Source: CAYZEE01 sp964477485
Lineage (GTDB): Bacteria > Patescibacteriota > Microgenomatia > Levybacterales > UBA12049
NCBI GenBank assembly: GCA_964477485.1
Contig: CAYZEE010000001.1
Span: forward strand, 1 to 58,903
Direction of reading: 5' to 3'
Length of the DNA: 58,903 nucleotides
The number at the start of each line of letters is the position of its first letter. Within the stretch, counting starts at the first letter, position 1. This document shows positions 8,600 through 18,311 of the stretch, one piece after another. The notes below the pieces were generated by a model, which did no database searches, was not told the origin of the DNA, and saw only the letters and a list, made by a program, of their open reading frames with translations. A program made the translations under genes and the position numbers.

Positions 8600-11500
8600 A
8601 TGAAAATACTGCGTTTTATTCGAGATAACATTTTGTTTTTTATCACGCTTTTTTTATTGGTATTTATCCCCCTTTACCCGAAAATTCCGACAGTCGGAAT
8701 TAATAATACTTGGGTATACATTAGACTTGAAGATTTTTTGGTCGCGGCTGTTGTCGTTATCTGGGCAGCCCTGCTTTTAAAAAAGAAAGTTACCCTTAAA
8801 ACTCCCATTACCCTGCCTATTCTTTTTTTCTGGATCATAGGAGGAATAGCAACACTGCATGGAGCTTTGCTCTTTTTTCCAAATCTCGCCAATGTTTTTT
8901 CCAATGTTGCTTTTTTAAGCTACATAAGAAGAATTGAGTATATCTCGCTATTTTTTGTGGCATATACAAGTATTAAAGATAAAAGATATTTGACGTATGC
9001 AATATTTTCTCTTCTTTTTATTCTTCTTGCCGTAGTGCTGTATGGTTTTGGTCAAAAGTATGCCGGTTTTCCCGCATATCTGACAATGAATGAACAGTTT
9101 GCCAAAGGTATTCCTATAAGACTTTCCGATCTTTCAAGAATTCCATCAACTTTTGCAGGACAATATGATTTAGCTGCTTATTTGGTTTTGGTTATTCCCA
9201 TACTAGTGAGTGTTGCTTTTGCGTTTAAGAATTGGTTGCTGAAAATTTTATTTTTAGGGGTTGCAGTATTGAGTTTTATACTCATGGTTATGACAGTATC
9301 AAGAGTTTCTTTCGTAGCACTTGTCTTATCGTTAGTTTTGCTTTTACTAATACAACGAAGAAGATTGATTATTGTTTCTCTTTTGATTATTGCAGTTATA
9401 TTTCTTATTTTTTCTCCAAGTCTTGCGCAACGGTTTAACAGAACGGTATCGCAGGTTGATGTTTTGGTAGATAGTAAAACAGGCGCTGCGATAGGGCAGA
9501 TTAGGGAAGTACAAAAGGCTTATTTTAAGGACAAAATTGTTCTAAGCGCCTTTATTGCGACCCCATCAAGCAGGCTCTGGGCATCGTCATCGGCGATAAT
9601 GCCCTTTGATATTCTTCCTCCAACAGAAGATTTGCTGGTTCCGGCTAATGCGCCGACGGGCGAAACGCTCCCTCAGGGTACAGGTTACGTTAATCTTTCT
9701 TTGTCTCCGATTATCAAAAAAACGGGTGAGTATTTTTTTAAGCTTTCAAAGGATAATGTAAAGCCTGTTAAGATTCAGATGGTTGAAGGAGACTACTTAG
9801 TTAAGAGAGCCAAAGCCTACGATTTATCTTTCACCACGAGATTTCAGGGTGAGTGGCCAAATACATTTAATGCATTTTTGCGAAATATTTTTTTAGGCAG
9901 CGGCTATGGCTCCGTAAGTCTTGCCGTTGACAATGATTATTTACGTATGTTGGGAGAGACAGGGGTATTGGGGATTTTTGCATTTATTTCTATATTTATC
10001 TTTGCTGCAATTTATATAGAAAAGACTTTATCTAACGTAGATTCTTCTCTTTTAAGAAATTTCACTTTAGGCTTTGCTGTTGGAACATTTGGTTTATTTC
10101 TTAATGCCATTTTTATTGATGTGTTTGAAGCATCCAAGATAGCATTTTCATATTGGATTTTGCTGGGTATAGTATTAGGGACTTTGCATCTATACGAAAG
10201 AGAAAAGATTGATTTTGTAGGCTTATTCAAAAAAGTTATAATATCTCCCTATGCTATTGCAGTTTATCTTCTTGCAGGATCTTTCGCATTCTTTTCCCAG
10301 TCTTATGGCTACTTTTTTGTAGGAGATGATTTTACATGGCTTCGGTGGGCATCCAATTGTCCGCTTGTAGGCTCTTCCAGTTGCGGTTCTTTTTGGAATA
10401 CTATTCTAGGATATTTTACTCAATCAAACGGTTTTTTCTATCGACCCGGAACAAGATTTTATTTTGACGTAATGTACTCTTCATTTTGGCTTAACCAAAC
10501 TGCATATCATTTTGTATCAATTTTCCTACATTTTTTGGTTGTCGTTCTTGTCTTTATGTTATCAAGAAAAGTTCTAAAAAATTATTGGTTATCCGTCTTA
10601 AGCACCTTTATTTTTCTCATATTGGCAGTTCATCACGAGGATGTATTTTGGATGGCCTCGGTTGGATTTTTATTTAACGCTATTTTTGCCCTTTCTTCTC
10701 TTCTGGCGTTTATTTATTGGAAAGAAAAGAAAAATAAATACTATTTAATATCCTCTATTGTCTTTATTATTTTATCTCTCTTGTTTCATGAACTTGGTGT
10801 TGTGGTGCCGTTTATCATAATTCTATATGATCTTATATTTAAGGAAAAACCTATTTCCGAATCTGATAAAAAGATTTATTCCGCGATTGTTTTTATTCCA
10901 CTTATTCCGTACCTTACTCTAAGGTTTTTATCAAACAGTCATTGGTTTAATGGCGACTATAGTTATAATTTGGTAAAACTGCCCTTTAATTTTGTGGGAA
11001 ACACCATCGGGTATTTGGCTCTGGATCTTATCGGCCCTCAGTCAAACAGCTTCTATCAGAAAGCAAGAAGCATTTTTGGACACCATCTTCTGCCGGCTTG
11101 TATATTAATAGTTATTTTAGTAATTGCATTTTTCTTTGTCGCAAAGGAAGTTCTAAAACATCTAAACATTGAAGAAAAGAGAATCGTTGGTTTTGCGGTA
11201 ATGTTTTTCATAGTTTCACTTTTGCCATTTTTAGGACTGGGAAATATCGCAGATAGATATAGTTATTTATCATCCATGGGGATTGCGATACTTTTGGTAT
11301 TTTTCGGCAAAAAATTTTTCGGATATTTTATTACCGTAACGGACAGGAAAACAACTGTTCTTAGCATGACAATAATTGTAATCGTTTTTTTGATGATCCA
11401 ACTTTTCCAGCTTCAAAAACTTAGTATGGATTGGAGAGAAGCAGGGATGGCTTCAAACAATCTTATTACGGCAGTTGAAGGAGTTTCCAGGCAATATTGG

Positions 11501-11758
11501 ATAGACAAGCCCTCAAAACTTTATTTTGTAAACGTGCCTATTAAGCATGGAGATGCCTGGGTTTTTCCGGTGGGACTTAAAGATGCGATATACTTTGCCT
11601 TCGAGAATAATGATATGCAGGTTTATGAAATGCCTTCTTTGGATGCGGCTTTGAATGCGGCAGGAAATAATCCCCATGCCAATGTATTCCGTTTTGACGA
11701 AGAAGGTAACGTCCACGAATATTACAGGAGTCGTGGCGTAATTTATGAAAAGAATTGA
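8600..11758 (+). CDS. Fusion of an O-antigen-ligase-like (Wzy_C) half and a GT-C membrane half
   Basis: The protein has 1052 residues and more than 20 predicted membrane helices. Residues 1 to about 525 resemble O-antigen ligase/polymerase proteins: a block of helices, a large periplasmic loop (about 300-430) and the LGSGYGSV...DNDYLRMLGETG segment typical of Wzy_C. Residues of about 545-1052 form a second membrane unit opening with VGDDFTWLRWA (574-584), whose Asp pair matches the first-loop acidic motif of GT-C glycosyltransferases. I infer a bifunctional extracytoplasmic enzyme that adds sugars and ligates or polymerises the glycan. It overlaps the next gene by 14 nt. Confidence 0.72.
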   Translation: MKILRFIRDNILFFITLFLLVFIPLYPKIPTVGINNTWVYIRLEDFLVAAVVVIWAALLLKKKVTLKTPITLPILFFWIIGGIATLHGALLFFPNLANVFSNVAFLSYIRRIEYISLFFVAYTSIKDKRYLTYAIFSLLFILLAVVLYGFGQKYAGFPAYLTMNEQFAKGIPIRLSDLSRIPSTFAGQYDLAAYLVLVIPILVSVAFAFKNWLLKILFLGVAVLSFILMVMTVSRVSFVALVLSLVLLLLIQRRRLIIVSLLIIAVIFLIFSPSLAQRFNRTVSQVDVLVDSKTGAAIGQIREVQKAYFKDKIVLSAFIATPSSRLWASSSAIMPFDILPPTEDLLVPANAPTGETLPQGTGYVNLSLSPIIKKTGEYFFKLSKDNVKPVKIQMVEGDYLVKRAKAYDLSFTTRFQGEWPNTFNAFLRNIFLGSGYGSVSLAVDNDYLRMLGETGVLGIFAFISIFIFAAIYIEKTLSNVDSSLLRNFTLGFAVGTFGLFLNAIFIDVFEASKIAFSYWILLGIVLGTLHLYEREKIDFVGLFKKVIISPYAIAVYLLAGSFAFFSQSYGYFFVGDDFTWLRWASNCPLVGSSSCGSFWNTILGYFTQSNGFFYRPGTRFYFDVMYSSFWLNQTAYHFVSIFLHFLVVVLVFMLSRKVLKNYWLSVLSTFIFLILAVHHEDVFWMASVGFLFNAIFALSSLLAFIYWKEKKNKYYLISSIVFIILSLLFHELGVVVPFIIILYDLIFKEKPISESDKKIYSAIVFIPLIPYLTLRFLSNSHWFNGDYSYNLVKLPFNFVGNTIGYLALDLIGPQSNSFYQKARSIFGHHLLPACILIVILVIAFFFVAKEVLKHLNIEEKRIVGFAVMFFIVSLLPFLGLGNIADRYSYLSSMGIAILLVFFGKKFFGYFITVTDRKTTVLSMTIIVIVFLMIQLFQLQKLSMDWREAGMASNNLITAVEGVSRQYWIDKPSKLYFVNVPIKHGDAWVFPVGLKDAIYFAFENNDMQVYEMPSLDAALNAAGNNPHANVFRFDEEGNVHEYYRSRGVIYEKN

Positions 11759-13184
11759 GCTTTTTTTCCTTTTTTTGATATTACTTGGAGCTTTTTTAGT
11801 AAGACTTTACAAATTTAATGGTCCTATTGCAGACTGGCATGCCTGGAGACAGGTAGATACTTCTGCAGTCTCAAGATTTTTTATTAAAGACGGTTTTGAT
11901 GTTCTTCATCCAAGATTTTATGACATATCAAATGTTCCATCAGGTATACATGAAAATCCTCAAGGTTATAGATTTGTAGAATTTCCTATCTACAATCTGG
12001 CACAAGCGGGACTCTTCAAAATCTTTGGCGGATTAACAATAGAAGAATGGGGAAGAATCGTAACAATTTTTTCATCTCTTTTGTCTTCTGTCTTTTTATA
12101 TCTTATAGTGAAAAGACACCTTAATTCTTTTTCCGGCCTTTTAGCTGCCTTTTTCTTTGCCTTTATTCCTTTTAATATCTTTTATGGGCGAGTAGTACTT
12201 CCTGATTCATCAACAGTCGCAGCATATTTGGGAGCGATATATTTTTTTGACAAATTTATTTCGGAAGATTTGCGGGTGAATTTAAATGGCGTCCTCGCTT
12301 TTATATTTATGACATTATCAATTCTTCTTAAACCCTTTGCTGTTTTTTTCTTTCTTCCTCTATTTTATCTTTTGTATGAAAAATATGGGTTTAATTTTCT
12401 CAAAAGCAGGAGACTTTGGACTTTTACTATTTTAGCAATTTTGCCCTTTGCCTTTTGGAGACTTTGGATGCTTCAATATCCGGGGGGAATCCCTCAAGGC
12501 GGCTGGCTTTTTAATGGTAACGGTATAAGATTTAAGGGAGCATTTTTCGAGTGGATTTTTGCCAAAAGATTGGCCAATCTGATCTTAGGATACTGGGGGT
12601 TCCCACTTCTTATTTTAGGTCTTCTTCTTAAGCTCCCCAAAAAAAACTACTTATTTTTTCTATCTTTCATTCTTTCTTCGCTTTTATATCTTGTTGTCGT
12701 AGCAACAGGAAACGTAATGCACGATTATTATCAGATTTTAATTATACCAAGTATCGCGATATATCTTGCCCTTGGTAGCTATTTTTTATGGGAAAATAAA
12801 ACAAATATTCCAAGAGTCGTTTCTCTTATTGTTCTTCTTTCAGCTACGGTTTTTATGCTTGCTTTTGGCTGGTTTAATGTTTGCGCGGATTACGATATAG
12901 ATCATCCTGAACTTGTAAGAGGCGGAAAGATGATAGACAATCTTATTCCAAAAAACGCAAAAGTCGTTGTTCCTGGAGCTATGGGCGATACGACAGCACT
13001 TTATTTTATGGATAGACAAGGATGGTCGAGTTTTGAAAAGCCGCTCCCCGCACTTATTAAAATGGGAGCAAATTATCTTGTAATTTTTGACCCCAAACCT
13101 TCGGATTTAAATTTTGGTAAAACCTATAAGACCGTTTATACATCATCTGACTTTGCTCTTTTTAATCTGCGGGGAAAACCATGA
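11745..13184 (+). CDS. GT39/PMT-like membrane glycosyltransferase
   Basis: The protein has 479 residues and about ten membrane helices. After the first helix, the loop WHAWRQVDTSAVSRFF contains the Arg/Asp-rich signature of the ArnT/PMT-like GT-C group, in which an Asp in the first external loop is catalytic. The enzymes use polyprenyl-phosphate sugars on the outer face, which fits the GtrB-like gene at 4298. The start overlaps the upstream gene by 14 nt and the stop overlaps the next start (ATGA), so expression is coupled. The acceptor could be glycan or protein. Confidence 0.78.
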   Translation: MKRIELFFLFLILLGAFLVRLYKFNGPIADWHAWRQVDTSAVSRFFIKDGFDVLHPRFYDISNVPSGIHENPQGYRFVEFPIYNLAQAGLFKIFGGLTIEEWGRIVTIFSSLLSSVFLYLIVKRHLNSFSGLLAAFFFAFIPFNIFYGRVVLPDSSTVAAYLGAIYFFDKFISEDLRVNLNGVLAFIFMTLSILLKPFAVFFFLPLFYLLYEKYGFNFLKSRRLWTFTILAILPFAFWRLWMLQYPGGIPQGGWLFNGNGIRFKGAFFEWIFAKRLANLILGYWGFPLLILGLLLKLPKKNYLFFLSFILSSLLYLVVVATGNVMHDYYQILIIPSIAIYLALGSYFLWENKTNIPRVVSLIVLLSATVFMLAFGWFNVCADYDIDHPELVRGGKMIDNLIPKNAKVVVPGAMGDTTALYFMDRQGWSSFEKPLPALIKMGANYLVIFDPKPSDLNFGKTYKTVYTSSDFALFNLRGKP

Positions 13185-14383
13185 GAATATTAATGGTATC
13201 ATCGTATTTGCCTTATCCGCTTTATTCAGGAGGCCATATCCGTTTGTATAATCTCTTAAAAAATTTATCAAAAAAACATGAAATCACTCTGGTCTGCGAA
13301 AAAAGAGAATATCAAACAAAAAAAGACATAGGGGAGATAGAAAAGATTTGTAAAAAAGTTATAGCTGTTGATAAAAAAAAACAGTGGTCTTTTAAGACTA
13401 TTTTGAGTACAGGTTTTTCCAACTCTCCATTTCTGATAACGGGTCATACTAATTTAAAAATGCAAAACGAAATTAGGGCTTTTCTTAAAAACGAAAAATT
13501 TGATTTAATTCATGTTGAGACATTTTATGTAATGCAGAATTTACCTAAAGTTTCTATTCCTATTGTTCTTGTTGAGCATAATATTGAATATCTTGTTTAC
13601 AAAAGATATGCGGATAAGGCTCCTGTCTGGATCCGACCGCTACTGGCTATCGATATTGCAAAACTCAAAAGTCAGGAGGAGGCATTTTGGCAGAAAGCGA
13701 ATTATTTAGTAGCGGTATCGCAAGATGATGAAAGGATTTTGAGAACAAAAAATAAAAATATTGAGATTGTGCCAAATGGAGTAGATATTAAAAAGTTCAA
13801 AGTTAAAAGTTCAAAGTTAAAAGTTCAGAAAAAGGAGAAACTGGTACTTTTTATTGGGGATTTTAGGTGGGTGCAAAATAGAGATACTGCAAAGTGGATT
13901 TTGAAAGAAGTATGGCCCAACTTAAAGTTAAAACTTAAAAATCAGAAGTCAGAATTTAATTTTAAGCTTTGGATGGTTGGGAAAAATATTCCGGGATATA
14001 TAAAAAAATTGGGGGATAAGAATGTTGTTTTCGATGAGAATGCCCCTTCCAGAACATCTGAAATTTTTCAAAGGGCAGATCTTCTACTTTCTCCAATTAG
14101 GGTGGGGGGCGGGACAAGTTATAAGATAATTGAGGCGATGTCTTGCGGAGTTCCGGTCATTACAACAAAAATGGGCGCAAGTCCAATAGGTGCAATTAAT
14201 AACAAGGATGTTATCGTATCCGAAGACAAGAATAAAATTACAGAAGAAATTATAAGACTATTTAGAGATAAAGAATTCTACAAAATTATTTCAGAAAATG
14301 CAAGAAAACTGGTGGAAAAAAGGTATGACTGGAAAATTATTTCAGAAAAGCTGGATAGTGTTTACAGGTTAGCCGTCAAATGA
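13181..14383 (+). CDS. GT4 family glycosyltransferase with heptamer-repeat linker
   Basis: The protein has 400 residues. It opens with MRILMVSSYLPYPLYSGG, a GT4 motif in which a glycine loop binds the donor, and in the C-terminal half has VLFIGDFRWVQN and SPIRVGGGTSYKIIEAMSCG, an E-x7-E-like region where the first Glu is replaced. The linker between the two Rossmann domains (residues of about 203-216) is encoded by a tandem heptamer array, and a second degenerate array lies near residue 250. Both neighbours overlap by 4 nt. Sugar specificity is unknown. Confidence 0.82.
   Translation: MRILMVSSYLPYPLYSGGHIRLYNLLKNLSKKHEITLVCEKREYQTKKDIGEIEKICKKVIAVDKKKQWSFKTILSTGFSNSPFLITGHTNLKMQNEIRAFLKNEKFDLIHVETFYVMQNLPKVSIPIVLVEHNIEYLVYKRYADKAPVWIRPLLAIDIAKLKSQEEAFWQKANYLVAVSQDDERILRTKNKNIEIVPNGVDIKKFKVKSSKLKVQKKEKLVLFIGDFRWVQNRDTAKWILKEVWPNLKLKLKNQKSEFNFKLWMVGKNIPGYIKKLGDKNVVFDENAPSRTSEIFQRADLLLSPIRVGGGTSYKIIEAMSCGVPVITTKMGASPIGAINNKDVIVSEDKNKITEEIIRLFRDKEFYKIISENARKLVEKRYDWKIISEKLDSVYRLAVK
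13792..13826 (+). repeat. Five tandem AAAGTTM heptamers in a GT-B interdomain linker
   Basis: Perfectly phased units AAAGTTC, AAAGTTA, AAAGTTC, AAAGTTA, AAAGTTC alternate only at the last base. They encode a basic KVKSSKLKV-type linker between the N- and C-domains of the GT4 enzyme, immediately before the LVLFIGDF strand. Confidence 0.9.
13924..13958 (+). repeat. Degenerate heptamer array in the same GT4 gene
   Basis: Five phased 7-mers (AAAGTTA, AAACTTA, AAAATCA, GAAGTCA, GAATTTA) encode a LKLKNQKSEF-type loop before the next beta strand of the C-terminal domain. They look like a diverged version of the array 100 bp upstream. Confidence 0.65.
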
Positions 14384-15285
14384 TTGTTATGGAGCTTTCG
14401 ATAATTATTGTCTCCTTTAATACAAAAGAATTTATAGAAAAATGCATTGAATCGATCTATAGATCGGATTTTGATAAAACAAAATATGAAATTATTGCTG
14501 TTGATAACGCATCATCTGACGGGAGCGCTGAATTTGTGAGAAAACATTTTCCTAAAGTTTTGGTTATGGAAAATGAAGACAATTTGGGTTTTTCAAAAGC
14601 GAACAATATCGGAGTCAGGAATTCTCGCGGTAAATTTATTCTGTTTCTGAACCCCGATACTGAAGTAGATAAAAATACATTATCTTATATGATCTTATTT
14701 ATGGAAAAACATAAAGATGTAGGGGTTTCGACTTGTTTTGTAAGACTTTCCAATGGCAATCTCGATGATGGTTCCCACAGAGGTTTTCCAACGCCGTGGA
14801 GTTCTTTTTGTTATTTTTCTGGGCTTGCAAAAATATTTCCAAGAAGCAAGTTATTTTCTGGTTACACGATGGGCTGGCTTGATTTAACAAAAGAACACGA
14901 AGTCGATTCGGTTGTAGGGGCCTTTATTATGGTGAGGCGAGAAGCTGGGAACGCAATAAATTGGTGGGATGAGGATTATTTTTTCTACGGAGAAGATATA
15001 GATTTTTGCTATAGACTTAAAGAAAAAGGCTGGAAAGTTTCTTTTGTTCCAAAAGTTTCGGTTCTTCATTACAAAGGAATTTCAGGAGGTATTAAAAAAC
15101 ATTCAAATAAAATATCAACAGCGAATTTACAGACAAAAGTTATAGCAACAAATGCTCGTTTTAACGCAATGAGAATTTTTTATAAAAAGCATTATAAAAG
15201 TAAATATCCTTCTATTCTGAATAATCTTATTTTAACTGTGATTGAAATCAGAAGAAAAATGGCTCTTTCATCTATTCAAAAATGA
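14380..15285 (+). CDS. GT2 glycosyltransferase (WbbL-like)
   Basis: The protein has 301 residues. ELSIIIVSFNTKEF, IAVDNASSDGSAE, NLGFSKANN and LFLNPDTEV form the GT-A nucleotide-sugar site, and VDSVVGAFIMVRREA plus DEDYFFYGEDIDFCYRLKEKG match the rhamnosyltransferase-like C-part. The upstream stop overlaps ATGA at 14380; a second in-frame ATG nine bases later would start at MELSII, so the true N-terminus may be three residues shorter. It is a paralogue of the gene at 7722 and likely adds another sugar to the same glycan. Confidence 0.86.
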   Translation: MIVMELSIIIVSFNTKEFIEKCIESIYRSDFDKTKYEIIAVDNASSDGSAEFVRKHFPKVLVMENEDNLGFSKANNIGVRNSRGKFILFLNPDTEVDKNTLSYMILFMEKHKDVGVSTCFVRLSNGNLDDGSHRGFPTPWSSFCYFSGLAKIFPRSKLFSGYTMGWLDLTKEHEVDSVVGAFIMVRREAGNAINWWDEDYFFYGEDIDFCYRLKEKGWKVSFVPKVSVLHYKGISGGIKKHSNKISTANLQTKVIATNARFNAMRIFYKKHYKSKYPSILNNLILTVIEIRRKMALSSIQK

Positions 15286-16472
15286 GAATTGGAATTGATT
15301 GCAGGCTCTGGAATGAGACAGGTGTTGGTCGCTACACGCGTAATATTGTTTCAAATCTAGCTCAAACAGATAAAAAAAACAAATATGCTTTGTTTGTTAA
15401 ATCAGAAAATATAAATAGAGTTAAGCTTTTAATTCATGATTCTAGTTCAAAGGGTGATCAATCTCTGGTTGAAAAATTTAAAATTATCAGGACGGATATT
15501 AAGTGGCACACTCTTGAAGAACAATTTAAATTTCCAGAAATTTTAAACTCTCATAAACTAGATCTTGTTCATTTTCCGTATTTTTCAGTGCCAATTTTTT
15601 ATAACAAGCCTTTCGTAGTGACTATTCACGATCTGATTCAATGGCATTTTCCAACCGGCAAAGCATCTACCTTGCCCTACCCTTTATATATGGCAAAATT
15701 TTTAGGTTATAAATATGTTATAAAAAATGCTGCCCAAAAGGCAAAAAAAATAATTGCAGTTTCAAATGCGACAAAAGAAGAAATTGTCGATCATCTAAAA
15801 GTTCCAAAAGACAAAATTGAGGTAATATACGAAGGGTCGGATCCTCAAATCTCAAATCGAAAAATAAATGGAAAACGGAAAATGGAAAACGGAAAATATT
15901 TTCTCTACGTTGGGAATGCTTACCCACATAAAAATCTGGAAAGGCTAATTGATGCCTTTCAGGAATTCAAAATTCCCGCTTCGCAGCGAGGTGAGCAAAA
16001 ATCAAAATTCAAAAGTGGAAGTGAAAATTTAAGATTGATGCTAGTTGGAAGAAAGGATTATTTTTATAAAAAATTAAGAGAGAAAGTTTCAAAGATGGAG
16101 ATTGCTAGTTCAATTAAATTTTACGGAGAAGCAAATGACAACGAATTAAGAAATCTGTATTCTAATGCAAAAGCTCTTGTTATCCCGTCTCTTATGGAGG
16201 GATTTGGATTGCCGGCTTTGGAGGCAATGGCAAGCGGATGTCTGGTTTTGTCATCAGACATTCCTGCTCTTAGAGAGATTTGCAGAGATGCAGCTGTTTA
16301 TTTTAATCCTTACGATATTAAAGATATCTCCGAAAAACTTATGGATGTTCATTCTAATGATACGTATCATTATAGCGAAAGGATAAAAAAGGGTCTGGAG
16401 AGAGCCAAAGAATTCTCCTGGCGCAAAACGGTAGAGCAAACTCTCGGAATATACCAGGAAGCCCTAGGATGA
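15282..16472 (+). CDS. GT4 family glycosyltransferase with repeat-derived linkers
   Basis: The protein has 396 residues. The N-domain has MRIGIDCRLWNETGVGRY and TIHDLIQWHFP; the C-domain has FLYVGNAYPHKN, MLVGRKDYF and the canonical PSLMEGFGLPALEAMASG with both glutamates. The family is retaining and cytoplasmic. The interdomain linker is encoded by a GGAAAAY heptamer array at 15870-15897, and an extra loop of about 20 residues before MLVG carries further 7-mer-like sequence (15961-16040). It overlaps both neighbours by 4 nt. Confidence 0.87.
   Translation: MRIGIDCRLWNETGVGRYTRNIVSNLAQTDKKNKYALFVKSENINRVKLLIHDSSSKGDQSLVEKFKIIRTDIKWHTLEEQFKFPEILNSHKLDLVHFPYFSVPIFYNKPFVVTIHDLIQWHFPTGKASTLPYPLYMAKFLGYKYVIKNAAQKAKKIIAVSNATKEEIVDHLKVPKDKIEVIYEGSDPQISNRKINGKRKMENGKYFLYVGNAYPHKNLERLIDAFQEFKIPASQRGEQKSKFKSGSENLRLMLVGRKDYFYKKLREKVSKMEIASSIKFYGEANDNELRNLYSNAKALVIPSLMEGFGLPALEAMASGCLVLSSDIPALREICRDAAVYFNPYDIKDISEKLMDVHSNDTYHYSERIKKGLERAKEFSWRKTVEQTLGIYQEALG
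15870..15897 (+). repeat. Four tandem GGAAAAY heptamers in a GT-B interdomain linker
   Basis: The phased units are GGAAAAC, GGAAAAT, GGAAAAC and GGAAAAT. They encode GKRKMENGK-type residues just before the YFLYVGN strand. The unit differs from the AAAGTTM family but has the same length, strand orientation and structural position. Confidence 0.88.
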
Positions 16473-17188
16473 AAAAATCTAAAACAATAAGCCATTCCCA
16501 GCAGAAAAGAATTTGGGAAGAAGAACATCTATCTCCGAAAGTATTAAAGCAAATGGACTCCGATAAACCATCGTCGGGTGTATTGAAATTTTGGAAGTGG
16601 CTCGAGGTTAATAAAATTGGAAAGGAAATTAATGGAATTGAGATGGGTTGCGGAAAGGGTAGGAATGTTATTTGGCTAGCGGAGCAAGGAGTAGGAATGA
16701 CAGGATTTGATTTTTCTAAAGAAGCCATAAAAGAAGCGAAGAAGAGAGCTCATAATGAAAAAATTCGAAATAAAATTAAATTTATTGTTCATGATGCAAT
16801 AAAAACTTGGCCATTTAGATCCAATAGCTTTGATATAGGAATTGATTGTTTTGCGACAACTGATATGGAAACAATAAAGGGTAGGAAATTTGCTGTAAGT
16901 GAGTTGATTCGAGTTATAAGATCTGGAGGCTTAATTTTAGCTTATGTGTTGTCCATAGATGATGAGTATTATAAAGAGATGATTAAAAAATCCCCAGCTG
17001 ATGAAAAAAAAGCCTTTCTAAATCCTATTTCTGGTAAATTTGAAAAAACATTTGATAGGCTTGAAATCCTAAGTTTATGTAAGGAGAAGATAAAATTAAT
17101 TAAAGAAGATAGAATTGAAAAAATGGAGAATTTCTTCGGCATGCCTTATAAATGCAAACATTACTGGATGATTTTCCAAAAGAATTAA
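16469..17188 (+). CDS. Class I SAM-dependent methyltransferase
   Basis: The protein has 239 residues. Motif I is IEMGCGKGRNVIWLA (about residues 54-68), followed by MTGFDFSKEAIKEAKKRA, an IKFIVHDAIKTWPF acidic loop and FDIGIDCFATTD. These are the SAM-binding elements of a Methyltransf_11/25-like enzyme. It is the last gene of the 4.3-17.2 kb glycosyltransferase run and overlaps its neighbour by 4 nt, so methylation of a sugar is plausible, although the substrate is unknown. The stop overlaps the 3' end of the convergent pentapeptide gene. Confidence 0.8.
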   Translation: MKKSKTISHSQQKRIWEEEHLSPKVLKQMDSDKPSSGVLKFWKWLEVNKIGKEINGIEMGCGKGRNVIWLAEQGVGMTGFDFSKEAIKEAKKRAHNEKIRNKIKFIVHDAIKTWPFRSNSFDIGIDCFATTDMETIKGRKFAVSELIRVIRSGGLILAYVLSIDDEYYKEMIKKSPADEKKAFLNPISGKFEKTFDRLEILSLCKEKIKLIKEDRIEKMENFFGMPYKCKHYWMIFQKN

Positions 17189-17862
17189 CGCCTTATGCCT
17201 CGAAAGATTGCACCTGTTAGATTCGCAGCTGCGATATCTGTACCACCTAAATAAGTACCAATAAATCTTGCGCCTGCAAAATTTGTTTCTTCATCAACTA
17301 TAACGTTGGTCATAACCGTGTTGACAAAAGTGCCTCCAATAATTCTTGCACCAGATAAGTCCGCATGAGGCATTACTGCATCTGTAAAATCTGCACCAGT
17401 CGCTACTACGCCACGCATTATTGCTCCATTCGCAACAGCTGCATTTAGATTCGCTGCCTCTAGATTGGAACCTGTAATGTCTGTCTCCGTTAGGATCAAT
17501 TTCTCCAAATTAGCCCCAGGGAGATATAATCCACCAAGAAGCTTTCCGATTAACTCAAGCATTGACAGGTCTATTCTTACTGGTTGTTTTTTCTCAAGTT
17601 GTCTAATTCTTTCGAAAAATCTCCGAAGAGTGTCTGCTCCACCTATTATAAGATGTTGATCAACTGCCTTCTGTCTTTTAGCAATGCTATCTAAATACTC
17701 TTCTGGAGTTAAAGCCTGGGTAGGTTTACTAAGAAGTTCAATTAGGCTATCTATAACGGCATCATCAATTCTTTCTATTTCAGTATGCGGTACGACGATT
17801 TCCCTTGAGCCGTCAGCCTCAAGTCCCTCTTCGCCGTTTTTATTTCTCTCCTGCTTAGTCAT
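17185..17862 (-). CDS. Pentapeptide-repeat protein
   Basis: The protein has 225 residues. From about residue 115 to the end it reads in A(N/D)LxX-type five-residue steps (ANLEKL, SNLEAANLNAA, ADFTDA, ADLSGA, ANLTGAIF), which fold into a right-handed quadrilateral beta-helix. The N-terminal half is charged and probably helical (EYLDSIAKRQKAVDQ). There is no signal peptide, so it is cytoplasmic. Some family members mimic DNA and bind gyrase, but many have no known role and I assign none. It is convergent with the methyltransferase and overlaps it by 4 nt. Confidence 0.78.
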   Translation of the reverse strand: MTKQERNKNGEEGLEADGSREIVVPHTEIERIDDAVIDSLIELLSKPTQALTPEEYLDSIAKRQKAVDQHLIIGGADTLRRFFERIRQLEKKQPVRIDLSMLELIGKLLGGLYLPGANLEKLILTETDITGSNLEAANLNAAVANGAIMRGVVATGADFTDAVMPHADLSGARIIGGTFVNTVMTNVIVDEETNFAGARFIGTYLGGTDIAAANLTGAIFRGIRR

Positions 17863-17934
17863 ATCACGGAATTATAGCCTATGGAGAGGTAATTGTCAAC
17901 CTATAGTTATTTAGCTACCCTTGGGGGAGATAAT

Positions 17935-18303
17935 CTACGTAGATTCGAGGGTGGTGATTCGCTCTTCGTGATTCTTCAATCTTTCCTCATGTCTTCTATA
18001 TTGAATTACTCCTGCCGCATTTTCTTCTCTAAGTGTCTCAACATTTCCTACAAATCCATCTAGCTTAATTTCGATTCTATCGAGTTTTTTGTCAACTTTA
18101 TCAACTTTTTCTTCGATATTTTCAACTCTTTCTTCAACTTTTAAAATCTCATGTCTTAAGGATTTTTCAACTTTTCTTAGGTCTGTCTTTAAAGCAAATT
18201 TCTTTAAGTCTTGTTTTGTTGCTAAATCAATTCTTAAGGCTTTTTCAAGCTTTCGCAGATCTTTTTTTGTCGCTGGATTATTTGAGGTAGAATTTCTTGC
18301 CAT
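17935..18303 (-). CDS. Small coiled-coil protein
   Basis: This 122-residue protein is almost entirely heptad-patterned. The N-terminal half repeats ATKxDLxK-like units, followed by VEERVENIEEKVDKVDKKLDRIEIKLD and a final RHEERLKNHEERI. There is no signal peptide or membrane helix. Such proteins are common and of unknown function in CPR genomes; oligomeric scaffolding is the only safe inference. On the minus strand a TATACT -10 box (18312-18317) ends 8 nt before the ATG, so expression is probably leaderless. Confidence 0.7.
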   Translation of the reverse strand: MARNSTSNNPATKKDLRKLEKALRIDLATKQDLKKFALKTDLRKVEKSLRHEILKVEERVENIEEKVDKVDKKLDRIEIKLDGFVGNVETLREENAAGVIQYRRHEERLKNHEERITTLEST

Positions 18304-18311
18304 GGAGAATT

